From positions 5,706 through 69,705 of the forward strand of contig NZ_DATAGQ010000120.1 of assembly GCF_036263595.1 (NCBI RefSeq): a stretch of 64,000 nt of DNA. The letters run 5' to 3'. Numbering within the stretch: the stretch's first letter is position 1; the number at the start of each line of letters is the position of its first letter. A program made the translations under genes and the position numbers. The stretch is from Geminicoccus sp036263595. Its GTDB lineage: Bacteria > Pseudomonadota > Alphaproteobacteria > Geminicoccales > Geminicoccaceae. Positions 1 to 9,520 of the stretch are shown one piece after another. The notes beneath the pieces are model-generated. The model was given only the letters and a program-made list of their open reading frames with translations. It was not told the DNA's origin and searched no databases.

Positions 1-39
1 AAGAACTCGCCTTCTGGTCTGGGACTCGATCGTGCGGCC

Positions 40-726
40 ATGTCTCTGCCGAGGCAGCCTATCGGCCTGCGGCTCCGGAACTACCTGCTCGCCGGGATGA
101 TCGTCACGGCGCCCCTGCTCATCACGGCCTATGTCGTGTGGCAGGTGGTCGGGTTTTTCGACGGCTGGATGAACTCGATCCTTCCGGCGAAGTGGAATCC
201 CGAAACCTATATGCCGTTCAGCCTTCCCGGCCTGGGGCTGCTGATGGCACTGGCGTTCCTGGTGCTGATCGGCTGGTCGACGGCCGGCCTGATCGGTCGA
301 ACCATTGTCCGCTGGGGTGAGCTGCTGCTCGCGCGCATGCCGATCGTCCGGTCGATCCACGCAACGCTCAAACAACTGTTCGAGACCTTGTTCGCGCAGC
401 AGGCGAGGGCGTTTCGCGAAGTCGTCATGGTGGAGTTCCCGACCGAGGGCCAGTGGTCGGTGGGCTTTCTGACTGGCGACGCTCCGATGGCGCTTGGTGA
501 CGAACTCGAGGGGCCACACGCCTCGGTGTTCGTACCACTGACACCGAACCCAACCTCAGGCTTCATCGTCTTCGTACCCCGCAGCCGCATCAGGGTGCTG
601 CCGATCAGCGTCGACGAAGCGTTCAAGCTCATCCTGTCTTTCGGGATCGTCGGGGGTGTCAAAACCGCCAAGCCTTCAGCCGCCGTCGAGGAGCCCGAGA
701 GCGTCCGTGCGCCGGAAAACGTGTAG
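40..726 (+). CDS. DUF502 family membrane protein
   Basis: A 228-residue inner-membrane protein. Two hydrophobic segments are visible, at about residues 15-40 (LLAGMIVTAPLLITAYVVWQ) and 62-88. A soluble C-terminal part follows with the family pattern of a small-molecule-like beta region (VVMVEFPTEGQWSVGFLTG, then FVPLTPNPTSGFIVFVP). This arrangement and length match the DUF502 family, whose biochemical role is not established. The start is the ATG at 40. The gene converges on recG and their 3' ends overlap by about 50 bases. The family assignment is from recognition of the conserved PTxPNPTSG-like segment and is fairly sure; no function can be inferred. Confidence 0.85.
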   Translation: MSLPRQPIGLRLRNYLLAGMIVTAPLLITAYVVWQVVGFFDGWMNSILPAKWNPETYMPFSLPGLGLLMALAFLVLIGWSTAGLIGRTIVRWGELLLARMPIVRSIHATLKQLFETLFAQQARAFREVVMVEFPTEGQWSVGFLTGDAPMALGDELEGPHASVFVPLTPNPTSGFIVFVPRSRIRVLPISVDEAFKLILSFGIVGGVKTAKPSAAVEEPESVRAPENV

Positions 727-2742
727 TAGAATGCGAAGCGCGCGCCCTTGCGGCGCGGTGAGCATAGGATCGTCGCCCAGCATGCGCCGGGCCGAGGACG
801 CGGCGAGCGTGACGAGCTCGGCGTGACGAGCCAGGTCCGCCAGCTTGAACTCGGGCATGCCGCTCTGGCGATCTCCCAGGATCTCACCTGGCCCACGCAG
901 GGACAGGTCCTGCTCGGCCAGATAAAATCCGTCATCGCTTGCCCGCAGGGATGCGAGGCGCGCCTTGGCCATGGCGGAGATCGGGTTTCGCCACAGCAGG
1001 ATGCACGCGGACGGCGTAGGTCCCCTGCCGACCCGGCCGCGCAGCTGATGTAGTTGCGCCAGCCCGAACTTCTCCGCCGCCTCGATGACGATCAGCGTCG
1101 CCTGCGGGACGTCTACGCCGACCTCGATCACTGTCGTCGCGAGGAGGAGAGGAGTGCGACCTTCGACGAAGTCGGCCATAGCGGCATTCTTTGCCACTTC
1201 CTTGAGCCTGCCGTGGACCACGCCGACGGCGGTATCAAATCGCTCGCGAAGGGCCAGCACGCGCGCCTCCACTGCGGATCGGTCCTCCTCCTCTCCCATA
1301 TCGATTGCCGGGCAGACCCAATAGATGCGCTCGCCACGCTCGAGCCTTCGCTGGACAGCCGCGTAGATCTCCTCGATCCGGTCCATCGGCACGGCTGCGG
1401 TGGCGATGGGCAGGCGCCCGGGCGGACGCTCCGCGATGATGCTGACCGCGATGTCGCCGTGCATGCTCATCGCGGCCGTCCGGGGGATCGGCGTCGCGGT
1501 CATCAGGAGCAGGTCCACTGCGCGGCCCTTCGAGCGAAGCGTGAGGCGCTGCCGGACCCCGAAGCGATGCTGTTCATCGACGACGGCCAGCGCCAGGTTG
1601 GTGAAGGCCGCCTCGTCCTTCAGCAGGGCATGCGTACCGACGACCAGGGCCGGTTCCCCGGAGCGCAGGCGTTCCAGGATCGCCGCGCGATCCTTGCCCT
1701 TGATGCGGGCGGCCAGCAGCAATGGGGCCAGCCCCATCGGCGCCAGCAATCTGCCCAGCCCAGCGGCGTGCTGTGTCGCCAGCACTTCCGTCGGCGCCAT
1801 CAAAGCCGCCTGACAGCCAGCCTCATAGGCAGCCAGCATCGCGAGCAGCGCCACCAAGGTCTTGCCCGACCCGACATCCCCCTGCAGGAGTCTGAGCATC
1901 GGTGCCGGGGAAGCCATGTCGGCGACGACCTCATTGACCGCGCGTTCCTGATCGGACGTCAGTTGGAACGGCAGGGAGGCGATAAGCTGTCGTCGAAGCC
2001 TGCCGTCCCCTTGGGTGCTCCTGCCCGATGCCCTCTCGCGCGCGCGCCGGGCGATTGCAAGGCCCAGCTGGATCGACAGCAGCTCGTCCATTGCAAGGCG
2101 GGCACCTGCCGCTCGATCAGGAGCCGCATGGGCCAGACGCAGCGCTTCGTCGAACCGGGGCCACCCGGCGGCGCGCAGCAACCCGTCTTCCTGCCACTCC
2201 TCAAGCAACGGGAGTTTCTTCAGGGCTCGCCGTACCAGGCCACGCAGGACGCCCTGGTGCAGACCCCCGATCGAGGGATAGACCGGAATCGGGAGATCGG
2301 CCTCGGCGGGATCGAGCCTTTCCGGGTGAGCCATCTGCCAGCGGCCGTTGAATCGCTGCAGCCGGCCGTGGATCAGGAGGTCCCTGCCGACCGTGAACCG
2401 CTGCTCGAGCATGCTTCTTGGTGTCTTGAAGAACACCAGCTCGACGTCGCCGGCGGGACCCTCGGCGTGGATGCGGGTCGGGCGGGTCGGGATCATGGTG
2501 TGCTGATGGGACAGGATCCGGACACGCAGCGTACGGGACCTGCCCTCGTCCTCGTCCGACAACGCCGCCATCGGGCGCGATTCGAGGAAGGAAGAGGGAA
2601 GATGCATGAGCAGATCGAGCACCACCGGATCGGCGGCCTGAAGGAGCCGGGCCAGGCGGCGCTCCAGGGCAGGTCCCACGCCTTGAAGGCCGCGCAAGGG
2701 CGCGAACAGAGGCAGGAGGATCGACGGGCGCTCATGTGGCAT
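676..2742 (-). CDS. recG: ATP-dependent DNA helicase RecG
   Basis: RecG remodels stalled replication forks and branch-migrates recombination intermediates in the cytoplasm. The N-terminal wedge region with the helix-hairpin-helix-like GLQGVGPALERRL is followed by an OB-fold and two helicase lobes. Walker A (GDVGSGKT) is near residue 290, the DEQHRFG box near 390, then TATPIPRT and the GRVGRG motif VI. The 688-residue length from the ATG at 2742 is normal for RecG. The frame stays open upstream to a GTG at 2802, but the family usually begins just before the PLFAPLRGL segment, so I chose 2742; no start has a strong ribosome site. It is divergent from sdhE and convergent with the DUF502 gene. 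Confidence 0.95.
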   Translation of the reverse strand: MPHERPSILLPLFAPLRGLQGVGPALERRLARLLQAADPVVLDLLMHLPSSFLESRPMAALSDEDEGRSRTLRVRILSHQHTMIPTRPTRIHAEGPAGDVELVFFKTPRSMLEQRFTVGRDLLIHGRLQRFNGRWQMAHPERLDPAEADLPIPVYPSIGGLHQGVLRGLVRRALKKLPLLEEWQEDGLLRAAGWPRFDEALRLAHAAPDRAAGARLAMDELLSIQLGLAIARRARERASGRSTQGDGRLRRQLIASLPFQLTSDQERAVNEVVADMASPAPMLRLLQGDVGSGKTLVALLAMLAAYEAGCQAALMAPTEVLATQHAAGLGRLLAPMGLAPLLLAARIKGKDRAAILERLRSGEPALVVGTHALLKDEAAFTNLALAVVDEQHRFGVRQRLTLRSKGRAVDLLLMTATPIPRTAAMSMHGDIAVSIIAERPPGRLPIATAAVPMDRIEEIYAAVQRRLERGERIYWVCPAIDMGEEEDRSAVEARVLALRERFDTAVGVVHGRLKEVAKNAAMADFVEGRTPLLLATTVIEVGVDVPQATLIVIEAAEKFGLAQLHQLRGRVGRGPTPSACILLWRNPISAMAKARLASLRASDDGFYLAEQDLSLRGPGEILGDRQSGMPEFKLADLARHAELVTLAASSARRMLGDDPMLTAPQGRALRILLHVFRRTDALGLLDGG

Positions 2743-2840
2743 GGCGACCGGCTGGTACGTGCCGTCCTTGGAACCGTCCCCCATCTCCGCTAGACCGCAC
2801 ACCTCTTAGATCGCGACGACGCCCGCCCGGAGCGCTGCGA

Positions 2841-3107
2841 ATGACCGAGACCATCGAAGATCGCAAGAAGCGCTTGTTCTACCTCAGCCATCATCGGGGG
2901 CAGGTCGAGAACGACATCCTGCTGGGGCGCTTCGCCAGAGCCTACCTGCATCAGTTCGACGAGGCATCCCTGGACGCCTACGAGCGCTTCCTCGGCGAGG
3001 CCGACGTCGACATCTGGGCCTGGATCACCGGGATGCAGCCGCTTCCGCCAAGGCACGACAACGAGGTCTTCGCGTTGATCCGTGCCGAGGCACAAGGGAA
3101 AGCCTGA
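2841..3107 (+). CDS. sdhE: Succinate dehydrogenase assembly factor SdhE (FAD attachment)
   Basis: An 88-residue protein of the SdhE/Sdh5 (DUF339, YgfY) family, which promotes covalent flavinylation of the succinate dehydrogenase flavoprotein. The signature RG-x-x-E is visible (HHRGQVENDILLGRF, residues ~18-32), and the C-terminal part has the typical DxxxWxxG (DVDIWAWITGMQP). The ATG at 2841 gives the family's usual length; the open frame extends upstream to 2736, but that portion lies over the start of recG. It is five bases from the mfd start, so the two are probably co-transcribed, as in many alphaproteobacteria. Confidence 0.92.
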   Translation: MTETIEDRKKRLFYLSHHRGQVENDILLGRFARAYLHQFDEASLDAYERFLGEADVDIWAWITGMQPLPPRHDNEVFALIRAEAQGKA

Positions 3108-3112
3108 TCCTG

Positions 3113-6100
3113 ATGTCCGTCGCTTCCGTAGCACCCACGACGACTGCCAGCGCCACCCGGCCGCGCAAGATCCTGCTGGCGCGCGGGGTCGGCGGTCTGG
3201 ATGCACTTCACCTGGCGCGGCGGATCGCCAAGAACGGCAGTTCGACCGTCTTCGTGGCGCGGGATGCGGAACGGGCGGCGCAGTTTGCGGCCCAGTTCGC
3301 CTTCTTCGCTCCATCGATCCCCGTCCTGCCGTTCCCGGCCTGGGACTGCCTACCCTACGACCGAATCTCCCCGAATGCCGGGATCATGGCGACGCGGCTG
3401 GCGACGCTTGCCGGACTTGGCGAGAAGGGCAGCTCTCGCCTGGTGCTGACCACGGTGAACGCGCTGACCCAGCGGGTGCCGGCGCCCGACGTGGTGCGCA
3501 GCGGGCGCCTGGTGGTGAAGGCAGGAACTCGGATCAAGCGGGACGATCTGGTCGCGCATCTTGAGCGAAACGGCTTTCGCCGCGCCGGGACCGTGGTCGA
3601 GGCGGGCGAGTATGCCGTCCGGGGCGGGCTCCTGGATCTCTGGCCGACTGGCCAGCCGGAGCCGCTGCGCCTGGACTTCTTCGGCGCGGTGCTGGAGACC
3701 ATCCGCAGCTTCGACGCGCTCACGCAGCGGAGCAGCAGCAAGCACGAGCGGATCGTGCTCCAGGCGGTGAGCGAGGTCACGCTGGACCCGGCCTCGATCG
3801 ACCGGTTCAAGACGGCCTACCTCCAGCGATTCGGGGCGGTCACCGGCGATCCGCTTTTGGAGGCTGTCTCAGCAGGCAGGCACTTTCCGGGCATGGAGCA
3901 CTGGCTGCCCTTGTTCCACGAAAAGCTGGTCACGCTCTTCGATCACCTCGGCAGCGGCTGGACCATTGCGTTCGACCATCATGCCGACGAGGCGATCGAG
4001 GCCCGGCAGGCTCTGGTCGGCGAGCACTACCGGGCACGCCAGGAGCCGGCACCCAAGGGGACGAGCTTCGGTACGACGGTCTACCGGCCACTACCGCCGG
4101 AACTGCTCTATCTCGACGAGAACGCCCTGGCCCGGCAGCTGGCGGACCGGCCGTCGCTCACCTACTCCCCGTCACCCCCGCCGCTCACGAAGCCGCAGGG
4201 GATCGACCTCGTCGTCGACCTGGGTGCCCGGCCGGTCCGCGACTTCACCCAGGAGCGGCAGGACCGCAACATCAACCTTTTCCAGGCGATCGCCGACCAC
4301 GTCCGCGACCTGACCCGTGAGGGCAAGGACCCGATCCTGGCGACGCACTCGGAAGGCTCGGCCGATCGACTTCGGACGGTGCTGGGTGATCACGGGCTGC
4401 CCGGCCTGCCGGTCGTGACGAGCCTGGCCGAGGCAGACGCCAAGCCGGGTGCCAAGCTTGCGGTCCTGCCGATGGAGCGCGGGTTCTACACGACCGACAT
4501 CATCATCCTGGGCGAGGTCGACCTTCTCGGCGACCGCCTCCAGCGGTCAGCTACGCGGCGCAAACGCGCCGACAAGTTCATCCAGGACCTCTCGGTGCTG
4601 GCCGAGGGCGATCATGTCGTCCATGCGGAGCACGGCATCGGCCGGTTTGAAGGGCTGATCACCCTTGAGATCGGCGGCGCACCCCATGACTGCCTCAAGG
4701 TCGTGTACGCCGGCGGCGACAAGCTGTTCATTCCGGTCGAGAACCTGGAGATCCTGTCCCGCTACGGCCATGCCGATCAGGCCGTGCAACTCGACAAGCT
4801 GGGCGGGGCCGGCTGGCAGGCACGAAAGGCAAAGGTCAAGCAGCGGGTCCGCGAGGTCGCGCAGGAACTGCTGGCGATCGCTGCCCAGCGCGCACTGCGC
4901 AAGGGGCAGCCGCTGGAAACGGCTCCCGGTCTGTACGACGAGTTCGTAGCGCGGTTCCCGTACGAGGAGACGGAGGACCAGCTGAGTGCCATCGAGGCGG
5001 TGCTGACGGACATGGCCAGCGGCCAACCGATGGACCGCCTGATCTGCGGCGATGTCGGCTTCGGCAAGACCGAGGTGGCCCTGCGCGCGGCATTCGTGGC
5101 GGCCGCGGCCGGTCGCCAGGTCGCGGTGCTGGCACCCACGACGCTACTTGCCCGGCAGCACTACCGCGTGTTCACCGAGCGCTTCGCGGATCTGCCCATC
5201 CGCGTCGAGCAGCTCTCCCGCTTCGTGCCAGCCAAGGCCCAAAAGCAGGTCAAGGCCGAGCTGGCGGAGGGCAGGGTGGACATCGTCGTCGGCACCCATG
5301 CGCTGCTGGCCAAGGATGTCCAGTTCAAGGACCTGGGCCTCGTCGTTATCGACGAGGAGCAGCATTTTGGCGTCGTGCACAAGGAGCGCATGAAGCAGTA
5401 CCGCGCCGAGGTGCACGTGCTGACCATGACGGCGACGCCGATCCCGCGCACGCTCCAGATGGCGCTGGGGGGGATGAAGGACATGAGCGTCATCTCGACG
5501 CCGCCGGTCGACCGCCTGGCCGTGCGCAGCTTCGTGATGCCGACGGACCCGGTGGTGATCCGGGAAGCGCTCATGCGGGAGCACTATCGCGGCGGCCAGA
5601 GCTTCTATGTCTGCCCTCGCATCTCAGACCAGGACAAGCTGGCGGAGGACCTGCGCAAGCTGGTGCCTGAGCTGAAGATCGGTATCGCGAACGGGCGGAT
5701 GGCGCCGAAGGACCTCGAAGAGACGATGGGGCAGTTCTACGACCATCGGATCGACGTGCTCCTGGCCACGAACATCGTCGAGAGCGGGCTCGACATCCCG
5801 TCGGCCAACACGCTGATCGTCCACCGCGCCGACCTGTTCGGGCTTTCCCAGCTCTATCAGCTTCGGGGGCGCGTGGGTCGGTCGAAGGTTCGCGGCTATA
5901 CCTACCTGACGACCCCCGACAAGCAGTTGGCCGACACGGCGGAGCGGCGCCTCAACGTCATCCAGTCGCTGGAAGGGCTGGGCGCCGGGTTCCAGCTCGC
6001 GAGCCATGACCTGGACATTCGTGGTGCCGGCAATCTGCTTGGCGACGAACAGTCCGGCCATGTGAAGGAGGTAGGCTTCGAGCTCTACAACTCGATGCTC

Positions 6101-6610
6101 GAGGAGGCGATCGCGGCAGCCAAGGCCGGCGCGCAGGGCGGGCCGGACGAGGCACCGACCGACTGGACGCCGCAGATCACGGTGGATGCCGCGGCTCTCA
6201 TGCCCGAGAGCTGGATCGGCGATGTCGATCTGCGGCTTGCCATGTACCGCCGCCTGGCTTCGCTGACCGAGCTCGAGGAGATCGACGGCTTCGCGGCCGA
6301 GCTGGTGGACCGGTTCGGCAAGCTTCCGCCCGAGACCGAGAACCTGCTCGCCATCATTGCCGTCAAGCTGCTGTGCAAGCGTGCCAATGTGGCCAAGCTC
6401 GACGCAGGACCGAAGGGAATCGTGCTGAGCCTCCACCAGAACAGGTTCCCGCAGCCGGACAAGCTGATCGGGCTGATCTCGGACAGCAAGGGCAAGATGA
6501 AGGTCCGCCCGGACCACAAGATCGTCTTCGTCCAGGAAACGAAGAGCCCCGGCGAGCGGCTCAAGGTCGCGAACAGGCTCATGGACCAGCTGGCACGGCT
6601 CGCGGCCTAG
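3113..6610 (+). CDS. mfd: Transcription-repair coupling factor Mfd
   Basis: Mfd displaces RNA polymerase stalled at DNA lesions and recruits UvrA. The 1165-residue protein has the UvrB-like N-terminal modules, an RNA-polymerase-interacting CarD-like domain (HAEHGIGRFEGL near residue 505), and a RecG-type helicase core: Walker A GDVGFGKT at about residue 646, DEEQHFG at about 747, TATPIPRTLQMA, and a C-terminal TRCF domain. The ATG at 3113 follows sdhE by five bases. The stop overlaps the stop of the convergent tenA by four bases (CTAG). Length and all motifs are normal. Confidence 0.97.
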   Translation: MSVASVAPTTTASATRPRKILLARGVGGLDALHLARRIAKNGSSTVFVARDAERAAQFAAQFAFFAPSIPVLPFPAWDCLPYDRISPNAGIMATRLATLAGLGEKGSSRLVLTTVNALTQRVPAPDVVRSGRLVVKAGTRIKRDDLVAHLERNGFRRAGTVVEAGEYAVRGGLLDLWPTGQPEPLRLDFFGAVLETIRSFDALTQRSSSKHERIVLQAVSEVTLDPASIDRFKTAYLQRFGAVTGDPLLEAVSAGRHFPGMEHWLPLFHEKLVTLFDHLGSGWTIAFDHHADEAIEARQALVGEHYRARQEPAPKGTSFGTTVYRPLPPELLYLDENALARQLADRPSLTYSPSPPPLTKPQGIDLVVDLGARPVRDFTQERQDRNINLFQAIADHVRDLTREGKDPILATHSEGSADRLRTVLGDHGLPGLPVVTSLAEADAKPGAKLAVLPMERGFYTTDIIILGEVDLLGDRLQRSATRRKRADKFIQDLSVLAEGDHVVHAEHGIGRFEGLITLEIGGAPHDCLKVVYAGGDKLFIPVENLEILSRYGHADQAVQLDKLGGAGWQARKAKVKQRVREVAQELLAIAAQRALRKGQPLETAPGLYDEFVARFPYEETEDQLSAIEAVLTDMASGQPMDRLICGDVGFGKTEVALRAAFVAAAAGRQVAVLAPTTLLARQHYRVFTERFADLPIRVEQLSRFVPAKAQKQVKAELAEGRVDIVVGTHALLAKDVQFKDLGLVVIDEEQHFGVVHKERMKQYRAEVHVLTMTATPIPRTLQMALGGMKDMSVISTPPVDRLAVRSFVMPTDPVVIREALMREHYRGGQSFYVCPRISDQDKLAEDLRKLVPELKIGIANGRMAPKDLEETMGQFYDHRIDVLLATNIVESGLDIPSANTLIVHRADLFGLSQLYQLRGRVGRSKVRGYTYLTTPDKQLADTAERRLNVIQSLEGLGAGFQLASHDLDIRGAGNLLGDEQSGHVKEVGFELYNSMLEEAIAAAKAGAQGGPDEAPTDWTPQITVDAAALMPESWIGDVDLRLAMYRRLASLTELEEIDGFAAELVDRFGKLPPETENLLAIIAVKLLCKRANVAKLDAGPKGIVLSLHQNRFPQPDKLIGLISDSKGKMKVRPDHKIVFVQETKSPGERLKVANRLMDQLARLAA

Positions 6611-7281
6611 ATGCGGACGGGCCAGCTCTCCATGCGATAGGCGCTGTCCCAGAACATCCACTCGTACTGGCACGAGCGGTGGTAGGCCTGCCTCATCGCG
6701 GCGGTGGTCGACGGCGATGCCTCGGCCGCCAGACGGTCGGCCACGTCCTCCACGGCGAGGACCGCATCCCCGAAGCTCTGGTCGGCGTAGGTCTCGATCC
6801 AGGCGGAGAACGGGTTGTCGGCGACCGTGACCTCGGCGATCCGGCGCCCGACATCCCAGTAGATGCGGAAGCACGGCAGGATCGCCGCCACGCCCACCGC
6901 CAGCCCATCGCGCGCGATGCTGGCCTGCAGGAAGTCGGTATAGGCCAGGCAGGTCGGTGACGGCTCGGCCATGGCCACCTGCTCGGGCGTGATGCCGAAC
7001 AGCTCGAAGTAGCTGGCATGCAGCGCCCGCTCGACCTGGATCGCACCGTCGGCCGACTTGGCGAACAGCGAGATGGTGGCGGGCTCGGGTGCGACCGAGG
7101 CGATCCTTGCCAAGACGCGGCCATACTCCAGCAGATAGATGGCGTCCTGGACGACGTAGTGCTGGAACCGCCTCGGCTCCAGCGTCCCAGCGGCCAGCTC
7201 CCGGTTGAACGGCAGCGCCAGGATACGCTTCAGCAGGTCCGCGGTTTCATGGCGCATGGAGGCCGAAAAGGAGACGGTCAT
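6607..7281 (-). CDS. tenA: Aminopyrimidine aminohydrolase TenA (thiaminase II)
   Basis: TenA hydrolyses aminomethyl-HMP derivatives from degraded thiamine to give HMP for re-use. The 224-residue protein has the expected all-helical TenA pattern, with the nucleophilic cysteine in ILPCFRIYWDVG (C137) and an acidic residue in the C-terminal CQYEWMFWDSAY. It is the last gene of the thiM-thiE-thiD-tenA operon; its ATG overlaps the thiD stop (ATGA), and the whole unit is downstream of a TPP riboswitch. This context supports thiamine salvage rather than the regulatory role first proposed for the family. Confidence 0.93.
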   Translation of the reverse strand: MTVSFSASMRHETADLLKRILALPFNRELAAGTLEPRRFQHYVVQDAIYLLEYGRVLARIASVAPEPATISLFAKSADGAIQVERALHASYFELFGITPEQVAMAEPSPTCLAYTDFLQASIARDGLAVGVAAILPCFRIYWDVGRRIAEVTVADNPFSAWIETYADQSFGDAVLAVEDVADRLAAEASPSTTAAMRQAYHRSCQYEWMFWDSAYRMESWPVRI

Positions 7282-8081
7282 CTGGGGGTCCAGAGGTTGT
7301 GGAAGTGGTGGACAGGACCGTGGCCGTGGCCGACCGCCAGTTCGTCCGCATGGAGGATGGCGCCGGTCAGCCAGGACTTGGCGGCCCTGACCGCCTCCAG
7401 CGGGTCATGCGTGGGCAGGAGTGCCGCGATCGCCGACGAGTAGGAGCAGCCGGTGCCGTGGGTGTTCTTCGTGGGGATCCGGCGCGCCGGCAGCTCCACG
7501 ACGCGCCCGCCGTCCGCGAACAGGTCCGGTGCGTCGTCGGTGCCAAGATGTCCTCCCTTCAGCACCAGGGCGGCCGGTCCGAGGGCCAGCAGCGGTGGGA
7601 CCAGGCCATGCATCCCGGCCAGCGTGGTCGGCTCGTCGCCTCCGGTCAGCACGGCCGCTTCGGGGAGGTTGGGAGTCAGCACGGTAGCCAGCGGGCACAA
7701 GCACTCGCGCACAGCCGCCACCGCCTCCTCGGCGAGCAGCCGGTCGCCGCCCTTGGCGACCATCACCGGGTCAACCACGATGTTCCTGGCACCATGCGCC
7801 TGCAAACGATCGGCGATGATCGCAGCCAGTTCGGCCGTAGCAACCATCCCGACCTTCACGGCGTCGATCCGGACATCAGCGAACAGCGTGTCGATCTGCT
7901 GCGCAACGAACGCTGCCGGAACCGGATGCACGCCCGTCACGCGCTGCGTGTTCTGGGCCGTCAGCGCGCTGAGCACGGCGCAGCCATAGGTCTGCATGGC
8001 CGCGAACGTCTTGAGGTCCGCCTGGATGCCGGCACCGCCGCTGGGATCGGAACCGGCGATGGTCAGGATGTTGTGGATCAA
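7278..8081 (-). CDS. thiD: Hydroxymethylpyrimidine/phosphomethylpyrimidine kinase ThiD
   Basis: ThiD phosphorylates HMP and then HMP-P to HMP-PP, the pyrimidine half of thiamine phosphate. The ribokinase-like fold begins with LTIAGSDPSGGAGIQADLKTF, carries VVDPVMVAKGGDRLL in the middle, and ends with the anion-hole motif THGTGCSYSSAIAA. The length of 267 residues is usual. The start is a TTG whose last two bases overlap the thiE stop (TTGA). The gene sits third in the riboswitch-controlled thiamine operon. Confidence 0.94.
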   Translation of the reverse strand: MIHNILTIAGSDPSGGAGIQADLKTFAAMQTYGCAVLSALTAQNTQRVTGVHPVPAAFVAQQIDTLFADVRIDAVKVGMVATAELAAIIADRLQAHGARNIVVDPVMVAKGGDRLLAEEAVAAVRECLCPLATVLTPNLPEAAVLTGGDEPTTLAGMHGLVPPLLALGPAALVLKGGHLGTDDAPDLFADGGRVVELPARRIPTKNTHGTGCSYSSAIAALLPTHDPLEAVRAAKSWLTGAILHADELAVGHGHGPVHHFHNLWTPR

Positions 8082-8728
8082 GAGGCGCCCCTTTCACGTG
8101 CATCCCGGACAGCGCTCAAGAGCTGCCGGGCTGCAGCCTCGGGATCAGCGGCATGAGCCACGGCCGTCACCACCGCGATGCCGTCGGCACCGGCCCGGAT
8201 GGCGTCGCCGGCGTTGTGCAGCCCGATCCCGCCGATCGCCACGACCGGAAGATCCAGTCGGCCGCGGATGCACCGGAAGGCCATCGCCCCCAGTGGCGGC
8301 GCCGCGTCCAGCTTTGTACTGGTCGCAAAGATCGGGCCAAGGCCGACATGGTCCACCACCGCCGGATCGACGGTCCCGATCTCATCCATGCTCGTGACGG
8401 ACAGTCCGATGATCGCGTCGGGACCGGGGATGGCCCTGGCGGCAGGGGACGGCAGATCGTCCTGGCCGACATGCGCACCGTCAGCACCGGCCGCGAGCGC
8501 CACGTCGACCCGGTCGTTGACGATCAGGGGAACGCCCATCCCGGCGACCCGGGCCCGGATCGCACCGGCCAGTTCGATCAGGCGGCGCGCGCTGGAAGTC
8601 TTGTCCCTGAGCTGGAGGATCGTGGCTCCGCCACGAGCGGCGGCATCGGCGAGATCCGCAATGCGCGCCGGTGGCGTCGTGGCCGTGTCCAGCACGACAT
8701 AAAGGCCAAGATCCACATGACGCCTCAC
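8078..8728 (-). CDS. thiE: Thiamine-phosphate synthase ThiE
   Basis: ThiE joins HMP-PP and THZ-P to make thiamine phosphate. The TIM-barrel motifs are clear: QLRDK near residue 40, LIVNDRVDVALAAGADGAHVGQDDLP (residues ~60-85), GLGPIFATSTK, and VVAIGGIG. The frame is open far upstream into thiM, but the GTG at 8728 overlaps the thiM stop (GTGA) and gives a 216-residue protein of normal size. A second in-frame GTG lies four codons later. Part of the riboswitch-controlled operon. Confidence 0.93.
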   Translation of the reverse strand: MRRHVDLGLYVVLDTATTPPARIADLADAAARGGATILQLRDKTSSARRLIELAGAIRARVAGMGVPLIVNDRVDVALAAGADGAHVGQDDLPSPAARAIPGPDAIIGLSVTSMDEIGTVDPAVVDHVGLGPIFATSTKLDAAPPLGAMAFRCIRGRLDLPVVAIGGIGLHNAGDAIRAGADGIAVVTAVAHAADPEAAARQLLSAVRDARERGAS

Positions 8729-9513
8729 GTGAGCTTCGCCCGCCCGATCAGCATCGTCCGGTCGATCCTGGCCAGACTGTCCAGGATGCTCACCTGCAGC
8801 GAGCCCGGCCCTTCGCTCTGGCCGCATACCAACTCCCCGGCGACCCCGAGGATGGTGCAGGCGGCAAGCGCCGCCAGGATGCGGTCTTCCTCGACAGCCA
8901 GACAGGCTGCGGTCAACGCGCTGAGCGTGCATCCGAGGCCGGTGACGCGGGTCATGCGTTCGTCGCCGTTGGCACAGGAAACAACCCGCTCGCCATCGGT
9001 TACGTGATCGACGGCCCCGGTGACGACCACGCAGGATCCCGTGGACAGAGCCAGCCCGCGGGCGGCATCGAGTGCCGCATCGCTGCCCGTGGTGCTGTCG
9101 ACACCCTTGGTGGTGCCGGAACTGCCCACGAGCGCCATGATCTCCGAGCCATTGCCCCGGATGACCGCCGGCCGGTGGCGAATAAGGTTGTGGGCCGTCT
9201 CGGTGCGAAGGCGCGTGGCTCCCGCACCGACCGGGTCCAGGACCCAAGGCTTGCCCGCACCGTCCGCCTTGGCGACAGCAAGATGCATTGCTTCGATCCA
9301 GGGCCGGGACAAGGTGCCGATGTTCACGACCAGGGCGTCGGAGATCGCGACGAACTCCTCGACTTCCTCCGCGGCATGCACCATGGCCGGTGACGCGCCC
9401 ACCGCCAGCAAGGCATTGGCCGTCGAGTTCATCACGACATAGTTGGTAATGTTGTGGACGAGCGGCCGGCGGCTTCTCAGCGCATCGAGCACCCGTCCCA
9501 CGTCCTGGGACAT
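8725..9513 (-). CDS. thiM: Hydroxyethylthiazole kinase ThiM
   Basis: ThiM phosphorylates salvaged hydroxyethylthiazole to THZ-P. Family motifs are VHNITNYVVMNSTANALLAVG at the N-terminus, WVLDPVGAGAT, IRGNGSEI, and the anion-hole/cysteine segment TGLGCTLSALTAA. The ATG at 9513 gives 262 residues, matching the family; the longer open frame would run through the TPP riboswitch, so it is not used. It is the first gene after the riboswitch, and together with thiE, thiD and tenA it forms a salvage set. Confidence 0.94.
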   Translation of the reverse strand: MSQDVGRVLDALRSRRPLVHNITNYVVMNSTANALLAVGASPAMVHAAEEVEEFVAISDALVVNIGTLSRPWIEAMHLAVAKADGAGKPWVLDPVGAGATRLRTETAHNLIRHRPAVIRGNGSEIMALVGSSGTTKGVDSTTGSDAALDAARGLALSTGSCVVVTGAVDHVTDGERVVSCANGDERMTRVTGLGCTLSALTAACLAVEEDRILAALAACTILGVAGELVCGQSEGPGSLQVSILDSLARIDRTMLIGRAKLT

Positions 9514-9520
9514 CTTCCTT

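Noticed and set aside
1054..2793. A 579-codon open frame antisense to recG
   Set aside because: It mirrors recG exactly in length and has no recognisable motif; high GC creates long antisense frames. The same holds for the frames at 5624-6874, 23257-24339, 24394-25509, 25835-26887, 37438-38700 and 42954-44180.
8729..9247. N-terminal extension of thiE through thiM
   Set aside because: It is out of frame with thiM motifs and not part of any ThiE; the GTG at 8728 explains the start.
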